A stretch of 62,695 nucleotides of DNA from CAZPQN01 sp964588795. Its GTDB lineage: Bacteria > Fidelibacterota > UBA2242. The DNA is taken from positions 1 through 62,695 of the forward strand of contig CAZPQN010000012.1 of the NCBI GenBank assembly GCA_964588795.1. The letters are read 5' to 3'. The notes under the pieces were generated by a model that was given only the letters and a program-made list of their open reading frames with translations, was not told the origin of the DNA and did no database searches. The position numbers were made by a program, and so were the translations under genes. Each line of letters opens with the position of its first letter. Within the stretch, counting starts at the first letter, position 1. Shown piece by piece: positions 37,108-45,463 of the stretch.

Positions 37108-38505
37108 ATGACCATTTTCCGTAAACTCTCCTGGAAAATCGCTGTTCTAACCGGTCTGCTGGTGCTTTTTGTGGCCGGCGCTATTACTTTTCCGATTTAC
37201 TGGCAGACGCGTCAGGCGCTGGAACAGCAATTAAATGAACGCCTTCAGCAAAACATGCATCTGCTGGCTGCACAAGTCGACCGCCAAGACATCGCTTTTC
37301 TGCTTAAATTCGCCCAGTCACAGCATACCCGTCAGCGGATTGATACATTCCTGACGAAGAATTTGACGCGTTTCGGGGCGCAAGCGCTGTACCTGTTATC
37401 TCCCGACCATATGCTTATCGCCGTCGCCGGTAATCGGCTGAGTGCCTTACAATCCTGCCTGGTTAACAAACAGATCATTGAGCAAACAATTCAGGGTCGG
37501 ATTGGCACATCCCCGTTGTTTGCAGACGAAAACAAAGTCTTTTACAAATCCGCTTTCGCTCCGTTGAAGGTGGATGATTCAACTACTTGCGTCATCGGGA
37601 TGGACGCCAGCGCTGGTTTTTTAAAAATCACCGTCCAACTGCAACGCCAAATTATTACCGTGACCGTGTTAACCGTATTTGTCAGTATGCTGATCGCGTT
37701 GTTTTTCGCGAAAAGTCTGTCCCGACCGGTAGAAAAATTAACCCATTATGCCTTTGCGATCGGACGCGGCGATTACCAGACGGATTTACCGATCCGACGT
37801 CAGGATGAGATCGGTTTCTTAGGCCGTACAATGCAGAAAATGCGATCGGAAATTCTGCGTCGGGAAAAAGAAAACAAGCAACTATTAGCTTCGGTGGCCC
37901 ATGAAATTCGCAACCCGCTCGCCGGTCTGAAAATCAATACGGAACTGCTCGAGGAATCCGGACATCTAACTTCCGATATGCAAAAATGCGTCCTCGCCAT
38001 TAGCCGGGAAGTGAAACGCCTGTCGCAAGTAATCGATTCATTTCTGGCCTACGCCCGACCCATTGAAGCCACCCTCGAACTGACCGATCTGCGGGCACTG
38101 CTTACTGATTCAATCACGTCCGTTCAGCGGGATTTCCCGACGCACAATTTTTCCATTCAGGGAGCGGGTCAGAAACAGGTCAACCCCGGCAAACTGCGGC
38201 ATTGTTTCGATAATTTGCTGAAGAACGCCGCGGAAGCAGCGCTGGCAAATACGCCCATTGAAATCGAACTCAATACACTGCCGACCAGAGTCCAAATCAC
38301 CTTTACTAACTACGGTCCTGCAATTCCTGCCGCAGTACAGGCTCAGCTTTTTGAGGCTTTTTTCAGTACCAAAGAGAATGGGGTTGGACTGGGATTAGCT
38401 ATTACCAAGTCCATCGTCGAGCAACACGGGGGCCGCATTTACCTGCAACGCTCCGATGATAGCGGCACGGTATTTGTCATCGAATTACCCGGAACCACAT
38501 CATGA
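37108..38505 (+). CDS. Membrane sensor histidine kinase
   Basis: I choose ATG 37108 (MTIFRKLSWK), the first start after the M19 stop, for 465 residues. Two membrane helices (about 11-32 and about 180-200) flank an extracytoplasmic sensor region of about 145 residues without a recognised fold. HAMP follows (KSLSRPVEKLTHYAFAIGRGDYQTDLPIRRQDEIG region), then HisKA with phospho-acceptor His265 in SVAHEIRNPLAG, and the HATPase domain (NLLKNAAEA, GVGLGLAITKSIVEQHGG). It overlaps its response regulator by 4 bases, so the two form a cognate pair. Confidence 0.94.
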   Translation: MTIFRKLSWKIAVLTGLLVLFVAGAITFPIYWQTRQALEQQLNERLQQNMHLLAAQVDRQDIAFLLKFAQSQHTRQRIDTFLTKNLTRFGAQALYLLSPDHMLIAVAGNRLSALQSCLVNKQIIEQTIQGRIGTSPLFADENKVFYKSAFAPLKVDDSTTCVIGMDASAGFLKITVQLQRQIITVTVLTVFVSMLIALFFAKSLSRPVEKLTHYAFAIGRGDYQTDLPIRRQDEIGFLGRTMQKMRSEILRREKENKQLLASVAHEIRNPLAGLKINTELLEESGHLTSDMQKCVLAISREVKRLSQVIDSFLAYARPIEATLELTDLRALLTDSITSVQRDFPTHNFSIQGAGQKQVNPGKLRHCFDNLLKNAAEAALANTPIEIELNTLPTRVQITFTNYGPAIPAAVQAQLFEAFFSTKENGVGLGLAITKSIVEQHGGRIYLQRSDDSGTVFVIELPGTTS

Positions 38506-39863
38506 TCAGTAAGAATCAATTTCACATTCTTATCGTTGAGGACAATCAGTCCATGCGGGAAGGCTTGCTGACTTCCCTACAAAAAGAAGGGTACACCGTC
38601 CAGGCCGCCATTGACGGGCAGGAAGCCTGGGAATTGATCAACCATACTGGGTATCACTTGGTCATCACGGACTTACGCATGCCCCGTCTCGACGGATTGG
38701 AGTTGTTCCGCCGAATCAATCGCAGTAGTTATAAAACCGACGTCATTCTGATTACAGCTTATGCAACGGTTGAGGTGGCGGTCGCCGCCATGAAAGAAGG
38801 CGCCGAGGATTTTATTACCAAGCCGTTCGCCCTTGCTGAATTGCGGCTAAAAGTCGATCAAGCTTTCGAAAAATGGCGCACCCGCTCAGTCATTGCTGAA
38901 ACCCAGGCCGATCCCGAACTACTGATCGGTAATTCAGCGGCGATTCAGCAAATTCGGGAACTGATCGCCCGCACCACCCGGAGTGACAGTCCCGTCCTGA
39001 TCACCGGTGAAAGCGGCACGGGCAAGGAAGTGGTGGCCCGTCTGATTCATGCAGGCAGTTCCCGGAATGCTGGCCCTTTCATCGCTGTTAATTGCGGCGC
39101 CTTATCCGAGAGTCTCCTGGAAAGCGAGCTGTTTGGTCATGAAAAAGGCGCTTTCACCGGAGCCATTAAAATGCACGTCGGAAAATTTGAACAGAGTCAT
39201 CGGGGAACTCTTTTTTTAGATGAAATCGGGGACATGTCACCTAACCTGCAGGTCAAACTGTTACGTGTCCTGCAAACCCATCAATTCCCCCGCGTGGGCG
39301 GCGAAAAGCAAATCACCAGCGATTTCAGGTTGATCTGCGCCACCAACAAAGATTTGACAATGGCCATCAAGGACGGGCAATTTCGCTCCGAACTTTATTA
39401 TCGGATTAATGTCATCCCCATTCACCTGCCGCCCTTACGCGAACGTGCCACCGACATTCCCCTACTGGTAAATTCGATATTAGCACACAAGGCCGCCCAC
39501 CTGAAACGTCCGGCGCCGCAAATCGAAAAAAACGTCTTGCGCAAACTGATGGCTTATTCCTGGCCGGGAAATATTCGTGAATTGGAAAATTTTCTGGAAC
39601 GCTCGCTGATTTTTATCGAGGGCGATACCATCAGCGATGAAATTTTCGGATTGACGAATATTATCGCAACCAATGCATCCTCCACTCTTACGACCGACGA
39701 TCTGACCGCACAATTGTATAAAATCGAACGCGAATTAATCGTGAATGCTCTACGGGATTGTCATGGGATCAAACAGCACGCCGCCGATCTGCTGAAAATC
39801 AAAGCCAGCACGCTGTATTACAAAATGGATAAGTATAAAATCACCAAAGATGAATATGCCTGA
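38502..39863 (+). CDS. NtrC-type sigma-54-dependent response regulator
   Basis: A 453-residue regulator. The receiver domain (about 1-125) has Asp57 in VITDLRMPRLDG as the phosphorylation site. The AAA+ sigma-54 interaction domain has Walker A GESGTGKE, the GAFTGA loop that contacts sigma-54, and Walker B TLFLDEIGDM. The C-terminal Fis-type helix-turn-helix is NALRDCHGIKQHAADLLKIKASTLYYKM. It overlaps the kinase gene at its start and the following coiled-coil gene by 14 bases. It should act from -24/-12 promoters, but I could not find a convincing one in the window. Confidence 0.95.
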   Translation: MISKNQFHILIVEDNQSMREGLLTSLQKEGYTVQAAIDGQEAWELINHTGYHLVITDLRMPRLDGLELFRRINRSSYKTDVILITAYATVEVAVAAMKEGAEDFITKPFALAELRLKVDQAFEKWRTRSVIAETQADPELLIGNSAAIQQIRELIARTTRSDSPVLITGESGTGKEVVARLIHAGSSRNAGPFIAVNCGALSESLLESELFGHEKGAFTGAIKMHVGKFEQSHRGTLFLDEIGDMSPNLQVKLLRVLQTHQFPRVGGEKQITSDFRLICATNKDLTMAIKDGQFRSELYYRINVIPIHLPPLRERATDIPLLVNSILAHKAAHLKRPAPQIEKNVLRKLMAYSWPGNIRELENFLERSLIFIEGDTISDEIFGLTNIIATNASSTLTTDDLTAQLYKIERELIVNALRDCHGIKQHAADLLKIKASTLYYKMDKYKITKDEYA

Positions 39864-40863
39864 GCGAACATACAATTTGCGGATGATCGGGGCGCTTCTG
39901 GTTCTGACTGCAACCATTTGCGCCGCATCGGGCAGTGACCACGACAGCTTGAAGATTTATCAGGATCGTTTCGATCAATATTTTCAGAACATGCAATCTC
40001 TCGAGCAGGAACATAAAAAACTGACTGGTCTGATTAAGGAACTGGACGTTCAAATTCAGCAAATTGAATCGCTTTCGTCACCCAGCTGGTTGGCAAAACG
40101 AAAACTGGCGCGTTTGACAGCCCAAAAAGCCCGGAATAGTAAACAACTTCTCAGCCTGTTTGACCATTTGGTAGTCGTCAAACGCGACACCGACCAGGCA
40201 TTTCACCAGTTTTACACTTACCTGAGTCACACAGTAGATAAAGGAATTAAAACCCTCAATTACGAAAAAAATCCCGCCTCTCGCCGACAGGCACTTCAAG
40301 AACTGCTCGAGACTCTCGAAACACGCGAGCGTTTACTGACTTCCTGGTCGGCTTTCACGGGTATTCCGGACGACATTTTACCTGCCAGAGAAAATCTAGT
40401 GGCGGTGGTAAAAAATTCCAGCCTGAACAATAGCGTCAAAGACGATGTGTTGAATTTGCTACACGAAAAAATCACCCAAATTGATCAATTAATGCGGGTC
40501 GCTCAGACCGAATCCCAGTTGCGGCGGCGCCTGATGCGTTTTTCGACCGAAATTGCGACTTTGACTGGCGATGTGAACCTGCAAACCACCGGCGGCACAA
40601 TCACAAACGCCGGCAAAAGTCCCGCAACCGACGTTTGGAGTAATTTCACTAACCGAACACCGGAAGCCCTTAACACGGTGGCTTATAAAAATTTTAATAA
40701 CATCCTTCCCGGTAGTCAAACCAAACCGCAATACGCCGAACTGGATTACATCGCCCTGATTCAAAAAATTCCTACCGACGACTTACCGCGCTATGTCGCC
40801 GAGCTGGAAAAAATCCGACGCTACTACATCGCGCAGGAAGAGCAATTAAAAAACCTTCGCTAA
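39850..40863 (+). CDS. Exported coiled-coil protein of unknown function
   Basis: A 337-residue protein with a signal peptide (MIGALLVLTATICAASG) and long heptad-rich helices (LKIYQDRFDQYFQNMQSLEQ and on to about 110; again 140-230). A proline- and threonine-rich low-complexity stretch follows (NLQTTGGTITNAGKSPATD), then a final helix. Translation overlaps the response regulator by 14 bases, so it is probably co-expressed. ATG 39856 is an alternative start. I do not recognise a family. Confidence 0.75.
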   Translation: MNMPERTYNLRMIGALLVLTATICAASGSDHDSLKIYQDRFDQYFQNMQSLEQEHKKLTGLIKELDVQIQQIESLSSPSWLAKRKLARLTAQKARNSKQLLSLFDHLVVVKRDTDQAFHQFYTYLSHTVDKGIKTLNYEKNPASRRQALQELLETLETRERLLTSWSAFTGIPDDILPARENLVAVVKNSSLNNSVKDDVLNLLHEKITQIDQLMRVAQTESQLRRRLMRFSTEIATLTGDVNLQTTGGTITNAGKSPATDVWSNFTNRTPEALNTVAYKNFNNILPGSQTKPQYAELDYIALIQKIPTDDLPRYVAELEKIRRYYIAQEEQLKNLR

Positions 40864-40871
40864 GGAGTTCC

Positions 40872-41951
40872 ATCACTCCTATCCGTCCGCTTTCCCGTCA
40901 TATTATCCGCTCATTTAACCCCATTGCCTTGTTTGTATGCGTCATGCTGTTTCCGTTTACCAGACCAGCCGTGTTGGCAGCCATTAGCGGATACTTGAAG
41001 ATTGAACCGACTTACGAAAGCAATGTTTTCGAAACGACCGATTCGGTGCAAGCAGACGCCGTGCTTCCCATGTGGCTCGGAGTGCACAATCAGGGGTTCT
41101 TCAACAAATTAAAATACCGCTGGGATTTCACGGGCAGTTTAGCCCCTTACTATCATCACTCGGGAGAAAATAAAACTTCGTTCAGCTACCATCCCTCCTT
41201 ACAATGGGAAATCATGCCGCGCTGCATGGTCGGAACCGAGCTGGATTGCTTCGGTAAATTCTGGTATCGGGAAAAGCGCGGCTATTTCCTCAGTCACCTC
41301 AACGTTTATGTGCGGTACCAGCGCGGGAACAATTTGGTCGGTTTTGGCTATTCCACTGGCGCCGACCGATTTGCAGTCCGCAGCCATTTTAATAACAATC
41401 TGTCGGGCTTTTTCATCGAAACTGCCCTGGTACCGGTCGCTGCCGTTTCCATTATCAATACCTTTGCCCTCAGGAAGGTGTTTTACCCCGAGCGACGGGT
41501 GGCATCTTACTCTTTGATTGATTCGTTGATTGATGATTTCCAATGTGATCGCATGCTTATTTTCCATCAGGGCTTCGAGTTCCGCAGTGGCAGTCTGACC
41601 GGGATAAATCTCAAAATAATTAAAAATATATCAAACAATTCGCTGGCCGATTTCACCCAGGTTGGATTAGATTGGTATCACAGCCGTCGTTACCGAAATT
41701 TCTATTTGAATGTCCTGCTGGAAATATCTTTAAAAAAATACTCGGAGAAGCTCAAGTATATTGACCTGCGCTATAATCCTGATCCGGAACAAAATATCCA
41801 GAACCAACTTGCATTAGGCTGGGAATATCCGTTGACCAGCGATTTGGCAGTCACCGGAAAGTGCGGTGTTATGCGCAGTGAAACCCAATATAGTGCTCGC
41901 TACTACTGGAAAAGTTTGTTCGCCCTCGGCGTGCAAAAAACGTTTGACTGA
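40872..41951 (+). CDS. Predicted outer-membrane beta-barrel protein
   Basis: The frame encodes a barrel-like protein: many strands with alternating aromatic residues (RWDFTGSLAPYYHH, MVGTELDCFGKFWYR, FYLNVLLEISLKKY), ending SLFALGVQKTFD. Conventional starts at TTG 40929 or ATG 40944 cut into the signal peptide and have no ribosome site. Reading upstream in frame, an ATC codon at 40872 preceded by AAGGAG gives TPIRPLSRHIIRSFNPIALF..., a far better signal with a basic n-region. I therefore place the start at 40872, with moderate certainty about the codon. The gene follows 8 bases after the coiled-coil gene. Confidence 0.7.
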   Translation: MTPIRPLSRHIIRSFNPIALFVCVMLFPFTRPAVLAAISGYLKIEPTYESNVFETTDSVQADAVLPMWLGVHNQGFFNKLKYRWDFTGSLAPYYHHSGENKTSFSYHPSLQWEIMPRCMVGTELDCFGKFWYREKRGYFLSHLNVYVRYQRGNNLVGFGYSTGADRFAVRSHFNNNLSGFFIETALVPVAAVSIINTFALRKVFYPERRVASYSLIDSLIDDFQCDRMLIFHQGFEFRSGSLTGINLKIIKNISNNSLADFTQVGLDWYHSRRYRNFYLNVLLEISLKKYSEKLKYIDLRYNPDPEQNIQNQLALGWEYPLTSDLAVTGKCGVMRSETQYSARYYWKSLFALGVQKTFD

Positions 41952-41986
41952 GTTCCGAATTTCTGAGGTTGGCCTCAGATTTCTGA

Positions 41987-42033
41987 AGCTTGCTTTGTTT
42001 CTCCCCTGTATTGCTTCCGTCGGAAAGCAAGCT
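41987..42033. repeat. Perfect 10-bp inverted repeat in the intergenic space
   Basis: Arms AGCTTGCTTT (41987-41996) and AAAGCAAGCT (42024-42033) flank 27 bases. A smaller hairpin TGAGG/CCTCA (41964-41977) lies just upstream. No T run follows, so this is not a clear terminator. It may be a protein-binding or mRNA-folding element between the barrel gene and the lipoprotein gene. Confidence 0.45.
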
Positions 42034-42083
42034 GGAACGGTATTTGTCTTATCTGTCTACAGCATTGAGGAGTACTATTTGAA

Positions 42084-42578
42084 ATGTGCAAAAATTTTAG
42101 GTTGGCATCAATTCACCGTCTTCTGCAGATCTCGTTTACAGCACTGAGTCTGATCCTGCTTTGGTCAGCCTGTCGCAATCCGCTGGCGTCTCCCCCAACC
42201 CTCGCAAATGAGACAAGTTTCCGGATTAAATATGGGCAAATCCGCCGGCATTTACCGACTGGACTGAGTGTAGAATTTAGGGACGTTATTTCCGAAGGAC
42301 GTTGTCCCCGGGGTGTCGTTTGCTGTTGGGAAGGTATGGCAGAAATCCAGATTCACGTTGAGACCGCGGATGCCCAACGGGCTCTGCTTACTCTGCCCAT
42401 ATATGGTTACGTGGGTGTAGACGATTCCGCTCGCCATTTAGGCGTAGAAGCTCTCGGCTACAACTTTAAGCTAATCAACTTGGATCCTTACCCTGACATT
42501 AACCGCGAAAATGACCCGACAGAAGCCGTCGCAACCATTCAAATACAAAAAGTTACGGAGGCTGATCATGCGTCGTAA
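42084..42578 (+). CDS. Small predicted lipoprotein with cysteine-rich RCP motif
   Basis: A 164-residue protein whose signal ends in LLWSAC, a plausible lipobox. The mature part has SVEFRDVISEGRCPRGVVCCWEGMAEIQI, a pattern known from many short bacterial proteins of unknown function (DSRCP.GV.C.WAG-like). GAGGAG lies upstream of the ATG. It overlaps the following zinc-ribbon gene by 11 bases. Function unknown. Confidence 0.78.
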   Translation: MCKNFRLASIHRLLQISFTALSLILLWSACRNPLASPPTLANETSFRIKYGQIRRHLPTGLSVEFRDVISEGRCPRGVVCCWEGMAEIQIHVETADAQRALLTLPIYGYVGVDDSARHLGVEALGYNFKLINLDPYPDINRENDPTEAVATIQIQKVTEADHAS

Positions 42579-43659
42579 GCTTTGTTTTTCACTTCTTATT
42601 CTGTCGATTTGCACGAGTATGCTATTCGGCGCCAAACCTGTTCCGAAAAAACTGCTATGCAGTAATTGCCGGACCGAAAACCTTATCAATAGCAAATATT
42701 GCAGTCAATGCGGCGAATCTTTAGAGGATGAATACGCGGCATTTCTCGCCGCCGAAAACGCCAAGGTTATCCGTCTGGCTGACTTTCTCGAAGAGCGCGT
42801 CGATCCGCCCCGCCTTTTCAATATTCCGACTGCCCGTGTGCTGAGTTCCAAGGACATCAGCCTGACGGGCGGGGGTGCATTCGGCGTGGCCGCTACGCAT
42901 TCCTTCTTAGGCAATCTCGGTATCGGTCTGGGCAACGTAGCCGAAGTCGAATTTAGCTCCGTCAATCTGATGAATAATATCGCGCGGGGCACGCCATCAG
43001 TTGCGACTTCTTCCTTCAAGATAAAACTGATACCGGAACGTTTTTTGGGCATTCCGTTTTTCCCGATGCTGGCTGTAGCTTTGCGCAGTTCTTCCAGCTG
43101 GAAAAACATCCAGAGTGATATGGAGGCTCTTGCCAATTCCAAGCCAATTCAGGCCAATAGTATCTATAATATCAACTACGCCACGCGTCTGACCGTTTTG
43201 TACGGCGTGACTACGGTGCCGCTCGGACCAATTAACCTGCACGCCGGCTTAAGCCTGACCGATATCCGCATCAAGGATACCGACATCTTCTCCTGGGATG
43301 CGAAGTACGAGCTCCACGAATCGCAGGAAAAGCAAAAGAACCTGGTTGGTGGTTTTGCCGGACTGGATATATCAGCCAATCCCCAAACCAAGATCATGGT
43401 CGAGGTGGAAACCTTCTCGAATTGGGAGTATATCGCCGCCAAGAATATGGTCGAAGCACTCAGCAACTTCCGCGGTGTAGCAGGCATTCGCTTCTTCTTT
43501 ACCAAGTGGTTATCGGTTGATACCGGCGTATGGTACCAGAGCAATTACCAGGGTATCGCTGATTCGCAAATCAAACTCGGTTTAAATATTTTCATACCGG
43601 GGCGCAGTATTGACAATCTGCCCGGAAAAATTGTAAAATCGATCAACCGCGCACCGTAG
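42568..43659 (+). CDS. Exported zinc-ribbon barrel-like protein
   Basis: ATG 42568 with GGAGG upstream gives 363 residues. A signal peptide (MRRKLCFSLLILSICTSMLFG) is followed at once by a four-cysteine zinc ribbon, Cys31/Cys34 (LLCSNC) and Cys45/Cys48 (KYCSQCGE). Then comes a glycine-rich region with strand-like alternation (GGGAFGVAATHSFLGNLGIG, INLHAGLSLTDIRI, GFAGLDISANPQTKIMVEVETF, VAGIRFFF), which looks like a small outer-membrane barrel. Zinc ribbons of this kind are normally cytoplasmic, so this combination is unusual. It lies 9 bases upstream of the serpin gene. Confidence 0.82.
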   Translation: MRRKLCFSLLILSICTSMLFGAKPVPKKLLCSNCRTENLINSKYCSQCGESLEDEYAAFLAAENAKVIRLADFLEERVDPPRLFNIPTARVLSSKDISLTGGGAFGVAATHSFLGNLGIGLGNVAEVEFSSVNLMNNIARGTPSVATSSFKIKLIPERFLGIPFFPMLAVALRSSSSWKNIQSDMEALANSKPIQANSIYNINYATRLTVLYGVTTVPLGPINLHAGLSLTDIRIKDTDIFSWDAKYELHESQEKQKNLVGGFAGLDISANPQTKIMVEVETFSNWEYIAAKNMVEALSNFRGVAGIRFFFTKWLSVDTGVWYQSNYQGIADSQIKLGLNIFIPGRSIDNLPGKIVKSINRAP

Positions 43660-43668
43660 GAGCACTCT

Positions 43669-44919
43669 TTGCGTTACTCGATTCCTTTGACCTTATGCCT
43701 GACTCTCATGAGCCTGATTGCCAGCTGCGAAAAAAATCCAACCGAGAGAAGCAGCCCGGAACCTTTGCGCGAGTTGACCGCCGTTGAAAAGCAGCTTACC
43801 CAAGTTGATAATACGTTCGGCCTGCAACTCTTCCGGCAACTGGTCGCCCTTAACCCTTCTGCGAATATTTTCATATCCCCTCTGAGCGTCGCGCTGGCAT
43901 TAGGAATGGCGTACAACGGTTCGGACGGCACGACCCGTGAGGCCATGCGCTCGACTCTCCAGTACGATAATCTGGATGATCTCGCCATCAATGAAGCCTA
44001 TCGGACTCTGAGCGATTTACTTCGTACTGCCGATTCCAAAGTCCAATTCGAAATCGCGAACTCGATCTGGTATCGCACCGGATTCAGCGTGTTAGAGACC
44101 TTTATCAATCTCAACCGGACCTATTTTGATGCGGAAGTCAGCGAGTTAAATTTCAGTCTGCCGAACGCGGCAGATATTATTAACGACTGGGTCAAGACCA
44201 AGACTCATGACAAAATTCCCGACATCATTCAGCCCCCGATCGACCAGCGGACGGTCATGTACCTGATCAATGCGATTTACTTCAAAGCCATCTGGACCAA
44301 TGCGTTCGATCCGGATGAGACCGTGGATGATGTTTTTTACCAATCGAATGGCTCTACGTCGGCTTGTCGTATGATGCGCCACCGGTGCGAGCATGGTTAT
44401 TACCAAACAGAAAAATTTACGGCGGTCGACCTGGCTTATGGGGACGCCGGTTTCAGTCTTACCGCCATCCTGCCCGCTAATGGAATAAACCTCGATTCGT
44501 TAATCGCGCAACTCACTGCTCTGGCGTGGAGTTCCATGACCGCCAACTTTGTGCAGACCGATATGAATTTATTCCTGCCAAAGTTCAAACTATCTTACCG
44601 CGAGATTCTTAATAACGTGCTGTGTTCGCTGGGAATGGGTGTCGCTTTTGCACCCGGCACGGCGAACTTTCACAAAATCAATCCAAATGCAGATTTGTTC
44701 ATTAGCGCGGTACTTCATAAGTCTTTTATTGACGTCAACGAGGAAGGTACTGAAGCCGCCGCCGTTACAGCAATCGTTTTGGGTGTAACATCCAATACCG
44801 GAGATCCGATGCCGGTTACGGTTGTTTTTAACCGTCCATTCGTCTTTGCCATTCGAGAGAGATACTCCGGCACAATTTTATTCATCGGCAAAATCACCGA
44901 ACCTATTATTGAAGAATAA
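43669..44919 (+). CDS. Serpin-family protease inhibitor, predicted lipoprotein
   Basis: A 416-residue serpin. A signal peptide ends in LIASC, so Cys20 is the likely lipid-anchored residue. Serpin signatures include NIFISPLSVALALGMAYNGS, LINAIYFKAIW and, near the end, FNRPFVFAIRERYSGTILFIGKI. The hinge EEGTEAAAV (358-366) has the small residues needed for loop insertion, so it should be inhibitory. By alignment to alpha-1-antitrypsin the scissile bond would be near Thr374-Ser375, but the loop is about five residues longer, so this is uncertain. The start is TTG with GGAG 7 bases upstream. It lies between two other envelope genes. Confidence 0.94.
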   Translation: MRYSIPLTLCLTLMSLIASCEKNPTERSSPEPLRELTAVEKQLTQVDNTFGLQLFRQLVALNPSANIFISPLSVALALGMAYNGSDGTTREAMRSTLQYDNLDDLAINEAYRTLSDLLRTADSKVQFEIANSIWYRTGFSVLETFINLNRTYFDAEVSELNFSLPNAADIINDWVKTKTHDKIPDIIQPPIDQRTVMYLINAIYFKAIWTNAFDPDETVDDVFYQSNGSTSACRMMRHRCEHGYYQTEKFTAVDLAYGDAGFSLTAILPANGINLDSLIAQLTALAWSSMTANFVQTDMNLFLPKFKLSYREILNNVLCSLGMGVAFAPGTANFHKINPNADLFISAVLHKSFIDVNEEGTEAAAVTAIVLGVTSNTGDPMPVTVVFNRPFVFAIRERYSGTILFIGKITEPIIEE

Positions 44920-44925
44920 TCCGAT

Positions 44926-45462
44926 ATGAAGAAATCTATTGTTCTCTTTTTTTCCGTTTTGTTACTATCGGTCTGCACTGAGAAAGACACCCCAGAAACG
45001 GAAAAAGCGACTGATGAGGATATTGGAATTCCAGTCTATTTCTTTTCCTTTGAAACCGACCGCGATACGACGGGCTGGCAGGGCACGCTATCTCCCGACC
45101 AGTTCGAATGGCGCGACGATGCTCCTTACGGAGCAAGAGTCCTGCGTTTATCCGGCGGTTGTATTATGCCAACCGCCTATTTCACCGATCAATTTCAATG
45201 CTCTTCCGGCTTTTACCGGCTGGGTGGTTGGCTGAAGGTAGCCTGGGGATCAGGTATCAGCGTCAACCTGAATCGTGTCAGCAGTAGTTACTACCCGGAT
45301 TTGCACATCAGTTCTCAGGATACCTGCTGGCGCTATTGCATCAGTGATACGGCCGTCTGGATTGAACAAGGTGAACCGATTATTCTGGAATTACATGCCG
45401 GAGGGTATGTCTCGACCGGCGGTTTATTCGATGGTATAGGAATTTACAAAGTAGAGGAATAA
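44926..45462 (+). CDS. Predicted lipoprotein with beta-sandwich-like domain
   Basis: A 178-residue protein with signal MKKSIVLFFSVLLLSVC and a lipobox at Cys17, then an acidic linker (TEKDTPETEKATDED). The mature domain (about 35-178) has a strand pattern like jelly-roll carbohydrate-binding modules (FFSFETDRDTTGW, PYGARVLRLSGG, GGLFDGIGIYKVEE). I cannot assign a family. It begins 6 bases after the serpin stop and is followed after one base by a barrel gene. Confidence 0.75.
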   Translation: MKKSIVLFFSVLLLSVCTEKDTPETEKATDEDIGIPVYFFSFETDRDTTGWQGTLSPDQFEWRDDAPYGARVLRLSGGCIMPTAYFTDQFQCSSGFYRLGGWLKVAWGSGISVNLNRVSSSYYPDLHISSQDTCWRYCISDTAVWIEQGEPIILELHAGGYVSTGGLFDGIGIYKVEE

Positions 45463-45463
45463 A

